A stretch of DNA of 64,000 nt from Sphingomonadaceae bacterium 3R27C6 (GTDB lineage: Bacteria; Pseudomonadota; Alphaproteobacteria; Sphingomonadales; Sphingomonadaceae): positions 16,186-80,185 of the forward strand of contig SCNS01000022.1 of NCBI GenBank assembly GCA_005503215.1. Direction: 5' to 3'. Position numbers and translations under genes: made by a program. The notes beneath the pieces were generated by a model that saw nothing but the letters and a program-made list of their open reading frames with translations, ran no database searches and had not been told where the DNA came from. How positions within the stretch are numbered: position 1 is the stretch's first letter; the number at the start of each line of letters is the position of its first letter. Shown in pieces: positions 31,717 through 40,250 of the stretch.

Positions 31717-33345
31717 ATGATGAAGCGTAAGATCCTCTTGGGTGCGATGTCGATGCTGCCGCTGCTGCTCGCCGCGAACACCCCGGCGCCCGAATATGAC
31801 CTCGTGATCCGCGGCGGCCGCGTCCTCGACGGCGCGGGCAACCCGTGGGTCAGCGCCGATGTTGCGGTCAAGGACGGCCGGGTGGCGCGCATCGGCCAGA
31901 TTTCGGGGCGCGGCGCCAAGGAAATCGACGCGAAGGGCCGCTATGTCTCGCCGGGCTTCATCGACATGATGGACCAGTCGGGGCGCGTGCTCGTAAAAAA
32001 TGGCGCGGCCGAGAACAAGCTGCTGATGGGCGTGACCACGGTCATCGCTGGCGAGGGTGGCCCCCCGGCCGAGGCGGCAGAGATTCCGGCGCATTTCAGC
32101 CAGCTCGAAAAGCAGGGCATCTCGGTCAATTACGGCACTTATTATTCGGCGACGCAGGCGCGCATGAAGGTGATGGGCGACGGCGCCGGATCGCCGACCC
32201 CCGCGCAGCTCGAGGCGATGGGCCGCGAGGTCAAGATCGCGATGGAGAATGGCGCGTTCGGCATCACCAGCGCGCTCATCTACCCCCCGAGCAGCTTCCA
32301 GACCACGTCGGACCTCGTCACGCTGGCGAAGGTCGCCGCACAATGCGACGGTTTCTACGCCACCCACATGCGCGACGAGAGCGAAGGGCTGGTCAAGGCG
32401 ATCGAGGAAGCGATCGAGATCGGCGAAAAGGGCGGGGTCAAGGTCGAGATTTTCCACCTCAAGGCCGCTTACGCCCCCGGCTGGGGCAAGCTGATGCCGC
32501 AGGCAGTGGCGACGATCAACGCGGCGCGCGCGCGCGGGGTCGATGTCGCGGCGGACCTCTATCCCTACACCGCGGGCGGCACGGGGCTCGAGATCATCGC
32601 GCCGAGCTGGGTGTGGGCCGACGGCGTCCAGAAGGGGATCGAACGGCTGCGCGATCCCAAGGTGCGCGAGCGGATGAAGAAGGAAGTCGCCGCGGGCTCG
32701 ATGCCCGGCTGGTCGAACCTCGTCCACGCATCGGGCGGTTTCGCCAATGTGCGGCTGGCCAATGGCTTCAGCGACAAATACCGGCCGTATCACGGCAAGA
32801 GCCTCGCCGAGATCGGCAAGGCGCTGAACCGCGATCCCGCCGACGTGGCGTGGGATATCTTGCTCGAGGGCCTGCCGAACCGCTCGGTCGCGCTCTATTT
32901 CATGATGAGCGAGCAGGACATCGAAACCGCGATCAAGCAGCCGTGGGTCAGCATCGGCAGCGACGCCGCGGCGTCGGAAAAGGCGGGTGAGATGGACGCG
33001 CTCGGCCTGCCGCACCCGCGCGCCTATGGCACCTTCCCGCGCATCATCGCCGAATATGTGAAGCGACGCCCGATACTCTCGCTCGAAGATGCGGTGCGCA
33101 AGATGACCGGCTGGCCGGCGCAGCGCATGGGGCTGACCGACCGCGGGCTGATCCGCGACGGGATGCGCGCCGACATCGTCGTGTTCGATTTGGACAAGCT
33201 CGACGATGTCGCTAGCTGGGAAAAGCCCACCGCGTCGCCGACGGGGATCGAGACGGTGATCGTCAACGGCGTCGTCACGATCGCGAACGGCAAGCACACC
33301 GGCGCCAAGGCGGGCGCGGTGCTGCGGCACAGCTGCGGCGTCTGA
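31717..33345 (+). CDS. exported N-acyl-D-amino-acid deacylase-like amidohydrolase, unusual metal site
   Basis: 542 residues with a signal peptide (MKRKILLGAMSMLPLLLAANTPA). It aligns by eye with D-aminoacylases: EYDLVIRGGRVLDGAG start, THMRDES (H217), EIFHLKAA (H247) and SIGSD (D416). The HxH pair usually in GFIDxHxH is replaced; residues 81-89 read FIDMMDQSG. The cysteine metal ligand of the classic enzyme is Glu113 in AGEGG. The second zinc site is thus the only complete one, which still fits catalysis since that site is the essential one in the studied D-aminoacylase. Candidate deacylase for N-acyl-D-amino acids in this island; substrate inferred. Confidence 0.78.
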   Translation: MMKRKILLGAMSMLPLLLAANTPAPEYDLVIRGGRVLDGAGNPWVSADVAVKDGRVARIGQISGRGAKEIDAKGRYVSPGFIDMMDQSGRVLVKNGAAENKLLMGVTTVIAGEGGPPAEAAEIPAHFSQLEKQGISVNYGTYYSATQARMKVMGDGAGSPTPAQLEAMGREVKIAMENGAFGITSALIYPPSSFQTTSDLVTLAKVAAQCDGFYATHMRDESEGLVKAIEEAIEIGEKGGVKVEIFHLKAAYAPGWGKLMPQAVATINAARARGVDVAADLYPYTAGGTGLEIIAPSWVWADGVQKGIERLRDPKVRERMKKEVAAGSMPGWSNLVHASGGFANVRLANGFSDKYRPYHGKSLAEIGKALNRDPADVAWDILLEGLPNRSVALYFMMSEQDIETAIKQPWVSIGSDAAASEKAGEMDALGLPHPRAYGTFPRIIAEYVKRRPILSLEDAVRKMTGWPAQRMGLTDRGLIRDGMRADIVVFDLDKLDDVASWEKPTASPTGIETVIVNGVVTIANGKHTGAKAGAVLRHSCGV

Positions 33346-33349
33346 GGAG

Positions 33350-34789
33350 ATGACCCGGAAAATTTCGAGCCTTTCCCTCACGGGCCTTGCGCTTACCGTT
33401 TCGGCGTCAGCCTTCGCCGCGGCTCCGGCAATTTCGAAGCCCGAAGACCTCGGCACCGCCGTGTCGGCGCAGATTGCGTGCGCCAGCATCTTCGTCGCCG
33501 AGCGCGCGGAGGCCGATGTGCTGCGCGACGACATCCACGCCTTCGCGCCGTTCATGACGGCCGTAACGCTGGCGGTCGACCGCAAGGCACGCACGGTTAC
33601 CGCATCGGCGCCGGGCGCGACGACGCGCACCGCGCTGTTCCGTCCGGTCGCGGGGTGCACATTGCTGACCGGCGATGTTCCGACCGCCGTGCTCGACGCA
33701 CAGGCGGCGAAGCTCAAGCCGACGCGCGGGAATGCCGCGAAGCCATGGCCGATCGGCGACGCCCCGGTGACCAAGCTTCTGGCGGCGGCTGAAGCCAGGC
33801 TTGACCGCGCTGCGCTCGACAAGGCGGTGCGCGCCGCCTTCGACGAACAGAATAAGGGCGGCTACCCCGACACGCGTGCGATCGTCGTCGTGCAGGGCGG
33901 GGCGATCGTCGCCGAGCATTATGCGCCGGGGTTCGATCGGAACACTGAACTGCTCGGCTGGTCGGCGTCGAAGAGCATCATGGGAACATTGGTCGGCCTC
34001 CTGGTCGACGACGGCAAACTCAAGCTCGACGAACCCGCGCCGGTTCCCGAATGGCAGGGCGAGGGCGACCCCCGCGCGAAAATCACGCTGCGCCAGTTGC
34101 TGACGATGTCGAGCGGCCTGACCTTCAGCGAAAGCTATGTCCCCGGCAATGACTCGATCAAGATGCTGTTCGAGGCGGGCGATATGGGCGCGATGGCGGT
34201 AGCATTGCCACTGAAGGACGCGCCCGGCACGAACTGGAGCTATTCGTCAGGCACCACCAACATATTGTCGCGCATCGTGTTTCAGGCGACCGGCGGGACG
34301 CTCGAAGGCATGACGCGCTTTGCGCAAAAGCGGCTGTTCGAACCGACAGGCATGACGAGCGCGCTGATCGAGCCCGATGAAGCGGGCGTGCAGGTGGGCA
34401 GTTCCTACGCTTATGCCACCGCGCGCGACTGGGCGCGCTATGGGTTGCTCCACCTCAATCAGGGCAAGGTGGGGCGCAAGCAATTGCTCTCGAAGCAATG
34501 GCTCGATTTCGCGGTCGCACCGACCAAGGCTTCGCCGCGGCCCGTCTATGGCGCGCAGCTCTGGCTGAACCAGCCCGAAGCCGACGGCGAGCGCCGCAAG
34601 CTTTACCCGGGCCTGCCCGCCGATACCGTGATGGCGCGCGGGCATAGTTTCCAGATCGTCGCGGCGATCCCGTCGCAGGATGCAGTGATCGTCCGCCTCG
34701 GCTGGACGCCCGAGGGGCATACATTCGACTGGAACAAATATCTCTCGCAGATCGCAGCGGCGCTCGCGCCTGCGACCCCTGCGCCGTGA
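33350..34789 (+). CDS. S12-type serine hydrolase, NylB-like
   Basis: 479 residues, exported (signal ending SASAFAAAP). After about 150 residues without a recognised domain comes a beta-lactamase-fold hydrolase with S205-x-x-K208 (WSASKSIMG) and Y298 in WSYSSGTT, the arrangement of 6-aminohexanoate-dimer hydrolase (NylB) and related amidases. No C-terminal membrane segment, unlike the two large S12 proteins of this island. It starts five bases after the D-aminoacylase-like gene, with GAGGAG directly abutting the ATG, an unusually short spacing. Likely amide- or peptide-bond cleavage in the periplasm; substrate unknown. Confidence 0.8.
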   Translation: MTRKISSLSLTGLALTVSASAFAAAPAISKPEDLGTAVSAQIACASIFVAERAEADVLRDDIHAFAPFMTAVTLAVDRKARTVTASAPGATTRTALFRPVAGCTLLTGDVPTAVLDAQAAKLKPTRGNAAKPWPIGDAPVTKLLAAAEARLDRAALDKAVRAAFDEQNKGGYPDTRAIVVVQGGAIVAEHYAPGFDRNTELLGWSASKSIMGTLVGLLVDDGKLKLDEPAPVPEWQGEGDPRAKITLRQLLTMSSGLTFSESYVPGNDSIKMLFEAGDMGAMAVALPLKDAPGTNWSYSSGTTNILSRIVFQATGGTLEGMTRFAQKRLFEPTGMTSALIEPDEAGVQVGSSYAYATARDWARYGLLHLNQGKVGRKQLLSKQWLDFAVAPTKASPRPVYGAQLWLNQPEADGERRKLYPGLPADTVMARGHSFQIVAAIPSQDAVIVRLGWTPEGHTFDWNKYLSQIAAALAPATPAP

Positions 34790-34811
34790 ACCGACCAAAG
34801 GACAAATATCG

Positions 34812-35822
34812 ATGACGACGCTTACCCCTCTCTCGCTCGACCTCGCGATTGAATCGCTCCCGCTCGCCAAGCCGTTCCGCATCTCGGGGCATGTCTTCAC
34901 CGACACGCCGGTGGTTCTCGTCACGCTTTCGGACGGCGAGCACAGCGGGCGCGGCGAGGCGTCGGGGGTCTATTATCTCGGCGACGATGTGCCCGCGATG
35001 ACGGCCGCCATCGAAGGCGTGCGCGGCGCGTTCGAGGCCGGGGTGACGCGCGAGCAGTTGCAGGCGCTGCTCCCCGCCGGCGGCGCGCGCAACGCGATCG
35101 ATTGCGCGCTGTGGGAACTCGAGGCGCGCCGCAGCGGCGTCCCGGTCTGGGAACTCGCCGGCCTTACCGAACCGCGCCCGCTCCGCACCACCTTCACGCT
35201 CGGCGCCGACGATCCCGAGGTGATGGCCGCGGGCGCGCGCCACTATGCACAGGCGCGCGCGCTCAAGCTCAAGCTCACCGGCGATCTCGATGTCGATATC
35301 GCGCGCGTGCAGGCGGTGCGCGCGGCGCGGCCCGAATGCTGGATCGGCGTCGATGCCAACCAGGGTTTCGCGATCGGCGATCTCGACGCGCTCGTCGCGG
35401 CACTGGTCGCCGCCGATGTCAAGCTGCTCGAACAGCCGCTGGCGCGCGGGCGCGAAGCCGACCTCGATGGCTATCAATGTCCGATCCCCATCGCCGCCGA
35501 CGAAAGCGCACTGACGCTCGGCGATGTCGAGGGATTGGTAGGCCGCTTCAACGTCGTCAATATCAAGCTCGATAAATGCGGCGGGCTGACCGAGGGGCTG
35601 GCAATCGCGCGGCGCGCCCGCGAACTCGGGCTCGGCGTGATGGTCGGCAATATGGTCGGCTCCAGCCTCGCGATGGCGCCGGCGTTCGTCGTCGGGCAGC
35701 TGTGCGACATCGTCGATCTCGACGGCCCGATCTTCCTTGCGGACGATCGCACGCGTTCGATCGAATATGTCGATGGCGCCGCATGGTGCGGCGAGGCGAT
35801 CTGGGGCCGCGACGTCGGCTGA
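34812..35822 (+). CDS. dgcA: N-acetyl-D-glutamate racemase DgcA (enolase superfamily)
   Basis: 336 residues, muconate-lactonizing subgroup of the enolase superfamily. Key residues are in place: KLKLTG (K152, K154), metal ligands D181 (GVDANQG), E207 (LLEQPL) and D230 (IAADES), and the second base Lys in NIKLDKCGG (K252). The family was first known as L-Ala-D/L-Glu (dipeptide) epimerases. The DgcA branch is reported to racemise N-acetyl-D-Glu to N-acetyl-L-Glu after DgcN. Presence of dgcN in the same run supports DgcA, but dipeptide epimerase activity on L-Ala-D-Glu is a fair alternative. Cytoplasmic, no signal. Confidence 0.85.
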   Translation: MTTLTPLSLDLAIESLPLAKPFRISGHVFTDTPVVLVTLSDGEHSGRGEASGVYYLGDDVPAMTAAIEGVRGAFEAGVTREQLQALLPAGGARNAIDCALWELEARRSGVPVWELAGLTEPRPLRTTFTLGADDPEVMAAGARHYAQARALKLKLTGDLDVDIARVQAVRAARPECWIGVDANQGFAIGDLDALVAALVAADVKLLEQPLARGREADLDGYQCPIPIAADESALTLGDVEGLVGRFNVVNIKLDKCGGLTEGLAIARRARELGLGVMVGNMVGSSLAMAPAFVVGQLCDIVDLDGPIFLADDRTRSIEYVDGAAWCGEAIWGRDVG

Positions 35823-35846
35823 ATCGATAACGGGACAGGGAGAGGC

Positions 35847-37136
35847 ATGATGAAAAAGACGATATTCGCGGGGCTCGCACTGGTAGCATCGATCCAGCCG
35901 GTCGCGGGGCAAGAGCCGACGACCACCTATATCCACGCCGGACGCCTACTCGCCGACCCCGCGAGCGGCCGTGTCGAAACGAACAAGACGATTGTCGTCA
36001 CCGCCGGAAAGGTCGCCGAAATCCGCGACGGCTTTGTCGGCGAGGGCAAGGTGGTCGACCTGCGCGACCAGTTCGTGATGCCGGGCTTTATCGACAGCCA
36101 CGTCCACCTGACCTTTGAATCGAGCCCGACGAGTCGCCTCGACGCGGTGACCAAATCGACCGTCGATCAGGCGTTCGACGGCGTCGTCTTCGCCAAGCGT
36201 ACCGTGCGCGCCGGGTTCACAACCGTGGTCGATCTCGGCTCGGACCCGCAGGCGATCAACGCGCTGCGCGATGCGACCGCGACGGGCAAGGTCGTCGGGC
36301 CGCGGATCATCGCCGCGGGCGGGGTCGCGGCGCACGGCGGGCACGGCGACGTCCATGGCTATCGCCAGGAAATCATCGACCTGTTCCGCGCGCCGACACT
36401 CTGCTCGGGCGCCGACGACTGCGCACGCGCTGTCCGGCTTGCGGTGCAGCAGGGCGCCGACGTCATCAAGACCGCCTCGACCGGCGGCGTGATGTCGAAC
36501 ACCGCTGCGGGGCTTGGCCAGCAGATGAGCGACGCCGAACTCGTCGCGATCGTCGACACCGCGCACCGCCTCGGCCGCAAGGTCGCCGCGCACGCGCATG
36601 GCACCGACGGGGTCAACGCCGCGCTGCGTGCCGGCGTCGATTCGGTCGAGCATGGCACCTATCTCGACGCCGAATCGATCCGGCTGTTCAAGGCGAAGGG
36701 CAGCTATCTCGTGCCCACCCTGCTCGCCGGCGACACCGTCGCGCGGCAGGCCGAAACCGCCGATTGGATGCCAGCAGCCGTTCGCGCCAAGGCGCGCACC
36801 GTCGGCCCGCTCATGGTCGACGCGCTTCGCCGCGCACATGAAGGTGGCGTCCGCATCGCGTTCGGCACCGATAGCGCCGTGTCGAAGCATGGCGAGAATG
36901 CCCGCGAGTTCGCGCTGATGGTGAAGGCGGGGCTGACCCCGCTCGAGACGATCAAGTCCGCAACCGTTTGGGCGGCAACGCATGCCGGGCTCGAGGCCGA
37001 AATCGGCACGCTTACCGCAGGCAAGTCGGCCGATATCGTCGCGGTGAAGGGCGATCCGCTGACCGACGTGCGCAGCCTCGAAACGATGGGTTTCGTCATG
37101 GCGCGGGGCGTCGTCGTTCGGGCGGCAGGGGAATGA
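35847..37136 (+). CDS. exported metal-dependent amidohydrolase (prolidase-like, COG1228)
   Basis: 429 residues, ATG 35847 after GGGAGAGG. Signal peptide ends QPVAGQEP. Complete binuclear amidohydrolase site: GFIDSHVHL, carboxylatable Lys in DVIKTASTGG, AAHAHGTDG, EHGTYLD, FGTDSAVSKHG. It is a close relative of the protein at 9984-11300 and of COG1228 carboxypeptidases that cleave Xaa-Pro/Arg/Lys. Its stop overlaps the start of the last S12 gene (ATGA). Likely trims dipeptides or N-acyl amino acids released by the S12 enzymes. Confidence 0.86.
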   Translation: MMKKTIFAGLALVASIQPVAGQEPTTTYIHAGRLLADPASGRVETNKTIVVTAGKVAEIRDGFVGEGKVVDLRDQFVMPGFIDSHVHLTFESSPTSRLDAVTKSTVDQAFDGVVFAKRTVRAGFTTVVDLGSDPQAINALRDATATGKVVGPRIIAAGGVAAHGGHGDVHGYRQEIIDLFRAPTLCSGADDCARAVRLAVQQGADVIKTASTGGVMSNTAAGLGQQMSDAELVAIVDTAHRLGRKVAAHAHGTDGVNAALRAGVDSVEHGTYLDAESIRLFKAKGSYLVPTLLAGDTVARQAETADWMPAAVRAKARTVGPLMVDALRRAHEGGVRIAFGTDSAVSKHGENAREFALMVKAGLTPLETIKSATVWAATHAGLEAEIGTLTAGKSADIVAVKGDPLTDVRSLETMGFVMARGVVVRAAGE

Positions 37137-39124
37137 CCATGCGCTCGATGAAGCTGTTTGCGCTGCTGCCGCTCGCCATGATGCTCGGCACCGCGGCGAC
37201 GAAACCGGCAACGCCGCTGGCGCCCGCTATCGCGCCGAAACCGGCGGCAGAAGCACAAAAGATGGCGCCGCCGGCCTCGACCCCGCTCGCGCCCTCGGCA
37301 ACGCTCACCAAGCGGGATGTCGACAGCTGGCTCGACGGCTTCGTCCCCTTCGCGCTCAAGCGCGGCGATCTCGCTGGCGCGGTGATCGTCGTCGTCAAGG
37401 ACGGGCAGGTGCTTACGCAGCGCGGGTTCGGCTATGCCGACGCCGCGAAGCGCACCCCGGTCGATCCTGCGCGCACCTTGTTCCGCCCCGGATCGGTCTC
37501 GAAGCTCTTCACCTGGACCGCGGTGATGCAACAGGTCGAGGCGGGCAAGATCGACCTCGACGCCGACGTCAACACCTACCTCGACTTCAAGATCCCGCCG
37601 AAGGACGGCAAGCCCGTCACCATGCGCCAGCTGATGACGCACACAGCGGGGTTCGAGGAACATGGCAAGCTAACCATGTTCGAGGACAAGAAATTCCAGA
37701 TCTCGCTCGGCGATCTTGTGAAAAGCGGGCTTCCCCACCGCATCTACACGCCGGGCACGACGCCTTCCTATTCCAACTATGGCACCGCGCTCGCGGGCTA
37801 TATTGTCGAGCGCGTGACGAAGATGTCGTTCGACGATTATGTCGAACAGCGCATCTTCCAGCCGCTCGGCATGGCGCAATCGACCTTCCGCCAGCCGCTG
37901 CCCAAGGCGTTCGCGCCGTGGATGGCGACGGGCTATCGCCAGCTTTCGGCAGGGCCTTCGAAGTTCGAGATCGTCGGCCCGTCGCCCGCGGGCGGCCTCT
38001 CCTCGACCGGCGCCGACATGGCGAAGTTCATGATCGCGCATCTGAACCAGGGCGCGGGGCTGATGAAGCCCGAAACCGCGCGGATGATGCACGACACGCC
38101 GCTGACGATCCTGCCGCCGCTCAACCGGATGGAACTCGGCTTTTTCGAAACCAACATCAACGGGCGGCAGGTGATCGCGCACCTCGGCGATACGCAGCTG
38201 TTCCACACCGCGCTCCACCTGTTCACGGACGAGAATATCGGCCTCTATATGTCGTTCAACGCGACGGGCGAGCAGGCGTCGGTCGGTCCGGTGCGCCGCG
38301 CTTTGTTCGAGGATTTCGCCGATCGCTATCTGCCGGGCAACGAAATGCCCGCGACGCGTGTCGATGCGAAGACGTCGGCCGAACATGCGCGGATGCTCGC
38401 CGGAAACTGGCTCAACAGCCGCCGCGCGGAGACGAATTTCTACGCGATCGCCTCGCTGCTCGGACAGGTGAAAATCAGCGTCGGCCCCAAGGGCGAACTC
38501 ATCGTCCCGGCGGCGCGCGACCTCAACGGCAAACCCGCGAAATGGGTCGAGACGTCGCCTTTCGTCTGGCACAATGCCGACGGCCACGGCCGGCTCGCCG
38601 CGCAGGTGGTCGATGGCAAGGTCGTGCGCTGGAGCATCGACGGCATCTCGCCCTTCATGGTGTTCGACCGCGCGCCGGCGTCGAAATCGGCGGGGTGGAT
38701 CATGCCCGCGATGTACATCAGCCTCGGTATCCTGCTGCTCACCCTGCTTCAGTGGCCCGCCTCGGCGTTGATCCGCCGCCACTACAAGGCACCGCTGACG
38801 CTCGAGCGCCGGTCGCTGCGCGTCTATCGCGGCGTCCGCGTCGGCGCGGGGCTGGTGCTCGCGCTGGTCGCCGCGTGGGTGATCAGCATGTCGAAACTGA
38901 AGGCGCTGCCCTCCTATGACCCGTGGCTGTGGTTCCTCCAGATTGCCGGACTGATCGTGCTTGTCGGTGGCGTCCTGCTCGCCGCATGGAACCTCCGCAT
39001 CGTTGCCCAAGAAAAGCGCGGCTGGTTCCGCACCCTCTGGGCGCTGCTGCTGCTCTTCGCGACGATCATGCCGCTCTACGTCGCATGGACCTTCGGCCTG
39101 ATCGCGATGACGGTGAATTACTGA
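37133..39124 (+). CDS. S12 (class C beta-lactamase-type) serine hydrolase with C-terminal membrane domain
   Basis: 663 residues from ATG 37133, overlapping the amidohydrolase stop; ATG 37139 is an equal alternative. Same architecture as the protein at 26259-28238: signal segment, S12 domain with S121-K124 (GSVSKLF), YSNYG (Y213), a second domain, then four C-terminal membrane helices. Long stretches match the paralogue, for example HRIY(A/T)PGTTP and GADM-x-(R/K)FMIAHL. The pair flank the island at both ends and look like an old duplication with possible substrate split. A GC hairpin follows the stop. Confidence 0.85.
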   Translation: MTMRSMKLFALLPLAMMLGTAATKPATPLAPAIAPKPAAEAQKMAPPASTPLAPSATLTKRDVDSWLDGFVPFALKRGDLAGAVIVVVKDGQVLTQRGFGYADAAKRTPVDPARTLFRPGSVSKLFTWTAVMQQVEAGKIDLDADVNTYLDFKIPPKDGKPVTMRQLMTHTAGFEEHGKLTMFEDKKFQISLGDLVKSGLPHRIYTPGTTPSYSNYGTALAGYIVERVTKMSFDDYVEQRIFQPLGMAQSTFRQPLPKAFAPWMATGYRQLSAGPSKFEIVGPSPAGGLSSTGADMAKFMIAHLNQGAGLMKPETARMMHDTPLTILPPLNRMELGFFETNINGRQVIAHLGDTQLFHTALHLFTDENIGLYMSFNATGEQASVGPVRRALFEDFADRYLPGNEMPATRVDAKTSAEHARMLAGNWLNSRRAETNFYAIASLLGQVKISVGPKGELIVPAARDLNGKPAKWVETSPFVWHNADGHGRLAAQVVDGKVVRWSIDGISPFMVFDRAPASKSAGWIMPAMYISLGILLLTLLQWPASALIRRHYKAPLTLERRSLRVYRGVRVGAGLVLALVAAWVISMSKLKALPSYDPWLWFLQIAGLIVLVGGVLLAAWNLRIVAQEKRGWFRTLWALLLLFATIMPLYVAWTFGLIAMTVNY

Positions 39125-39137
39125 CGCTCTCCCTGAA

Positions 39138-39166
39138 GACGGAGGGACCCGCCGGGCCCCTCCGTC
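39138..39166 (+). terminator. GC hairpin after the D-amino-acid operon
   Basis: GACGGAGGG pairs with CCCTCCGTC over 9 bases and an inner CCC/GGG step, 14 bases after the last stop codon of the run. There is no T-tract after the stem, so it may mark the 3' end or slow polymerase rather than act as a classic Rho-independent terminator. Confidence 0.45.
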
Positions 39167-39199
39167 AGCGCCTCGCGCTGTGCCAAAGCATGGCCGCGA

Positions 39200-39883
39200 T
39201 CATCGAATCTCCGTCGAAAAGAGTCGTTTAAAATCGCCCAAGGGTATGCCTTCGGCCCGAAAACGAAATTTCCGGCGGATTTTCTGAAAATTGATCAGCC
39301 ACGGCAATCGTTTGCCGATGCCTTTCGTCACGCGGTCCCTCGTCAAATGGATTGCGACGCTTTTAACCGCGTGCCCGGGACCGAATGCCGCGGAAAAATC
39401 GACAGGCAGCACGCGCCGGATCGAGCTCGGGTCTGCCGTATCGCCGAAGAACGCGATGATCGGATATTCGGCCGGGGCAATTTCGGCCGACTCCAGAACA
39501 TTCTTTCGGCGGGCCAATCTGCGGGCGCTCTCGACGACATCGTTCCGAAAAGCCGGATCGAGCGCCAGCATCGACATTCCCGCAAGGTCGCCATGAATAT
39601 TTCCGGTCTTCAGGAGAGCAAAGAGCGTCGCGCCATTCGGCAAATCGATCATCAGCGCTTCACCGCGGACATTCCAGACATGATTTTTTCCAGAGGGATT
39701 TAACCCGAGCCGGTAAAACGCGCGCACGTCGTACACCGACGTGCCGACCGCAGGTCCGGACGGCGTATCGACCTCGACCGTCATGCGAAAGCGGTAGCCG
39801 GAACCGGTGCCGATAAAGCGAAGCGAAAGGATGGGGAGCATGATGGCAAGAGCAATCAGGTCCAGGAAACTGCGCCAGCGCAT
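39200..39883 (-). CDS. exported or anchored protein of unknown function
   Basis: 227 residues from ATG 39883 (GGAGAGG ten bases upstream; a TTG at 39892 is in frame but too close to it). An N-terminal hydrophobic segment (residues 7-23) suggests a signal or anchor. The body reads like a beta-rich domain (YRFRMTVEVDTPSGPAVG, NHVWNVRGEALMIDL, YPIIAFFGDTADPSSIRRVLPVDF). I do not recognise a family or catalytic motif. It stands alone between the D-amino-acid operon (tail to tail) and the structured intergenic region. Codon use looks normal. Confidence 0.65.
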   Translation of the reverse strand: MRWRSFLDLIALAIMLPILSLRFIGTGSGYRFRMTVEVDTPSGPAVGTSVYDVRAFYRLGLNPSGKNHVWNVRGEALMIDLPNGATLFALLKTGNIHGDLAGMSMLALDPAFRNDVVESARRLARRKNVLESAEIAPAEYPIIAFFGDTADPSSIRRVLPVDFSAAFGPGHAVKSVAIHLTRDRVTKGIGKRLPWLINFQKIRRKFRFRAEGIPLGDFKRLFSTEIR

Positions 39884-40190
39884 CGCGATCAATCCTCTCC
39901 TGCTAAATGGTGATATAATGGCCGCAACAAACTTGGGATGAACCGCCTCCTTGCGAATAAGTGCTCGGGTTGTGCGCGAAGAAGTTTAACGTCCACTTTC
40001 CAAACCAACGCGGATATTGGCCGAAAAAAAGGCTGTCCTACTTTATCGCGCCTTGTCAGCTAGCTGTTCGATCTTTGAAATCGTGACGATACGCAACTGC
40101 CGTAAAAAGCGACAAAGGAGACAGTTTCGATACACATATGCGTATCCTTTGTCGCTTTAAGCCGGTCCCGGCCAGCCATTCCATCTTCCG
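39884..40190. other. gene-free stretch with structured element
   Basis: No open frame here looks coding. The region is less GC-rich than its surroundings. Its notable content is the nested inverted repeat at 40088-40158, described separately. Otherwise I see no clear promoter on either strand that I would defend. Confidence 0.5.
40088..40158. repeat. nested inverted repeats, possible structured RNA
   Basis: A perfect 14-base inverted repeat (40106-40119 with 40145-40158, arms AAAGCGACAAAGGA and its complement) has a 25-base loop. An overlapping 8-base pair, GATACGCA at 40088-40095 with TGCGTATC at 40139-40146, competes with it, and GATAC/GTATC pair inside the loop. Read on the minus strand the long stem ends in a run of five T. 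Mutually exclusive stems suggest a switch-like leader or small RNA; function unknown. Confidence 0.5.
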
Positions 40191-40227
40191 AAAAAAAAGG
40201 GCGGCGGTATCGTCGATACCGCCGCCC
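40191..40227 (-). terminator. Rho-independent terminator of the TonB gene
   Basis: Read on the minus strand, a 12-base-pair GC-rich stem (GGGCGGCGGTAT and its complement, 40199-40227, 5-base loop) is followed at once by eight T (40198-40191). It starts 24 bases after the stop of the TonB receptor gene. This is the clearest intrinsic terminator in the window. Confidence 0.9.
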
Positions 40228-40250
40228 CCGGGACTAACTGTTGAGAAGGG

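Noticed and set aside
25374..39124. Microcystin-type (mlr) degradation cluster
   Set aside because: Sphingopyxis relatives degrade microcystin, and S12 hydrolases with D-Glu enzymes fit in part. But no MlrA-like CAAX protease or MlrC is present, so the specific claim is not supported.
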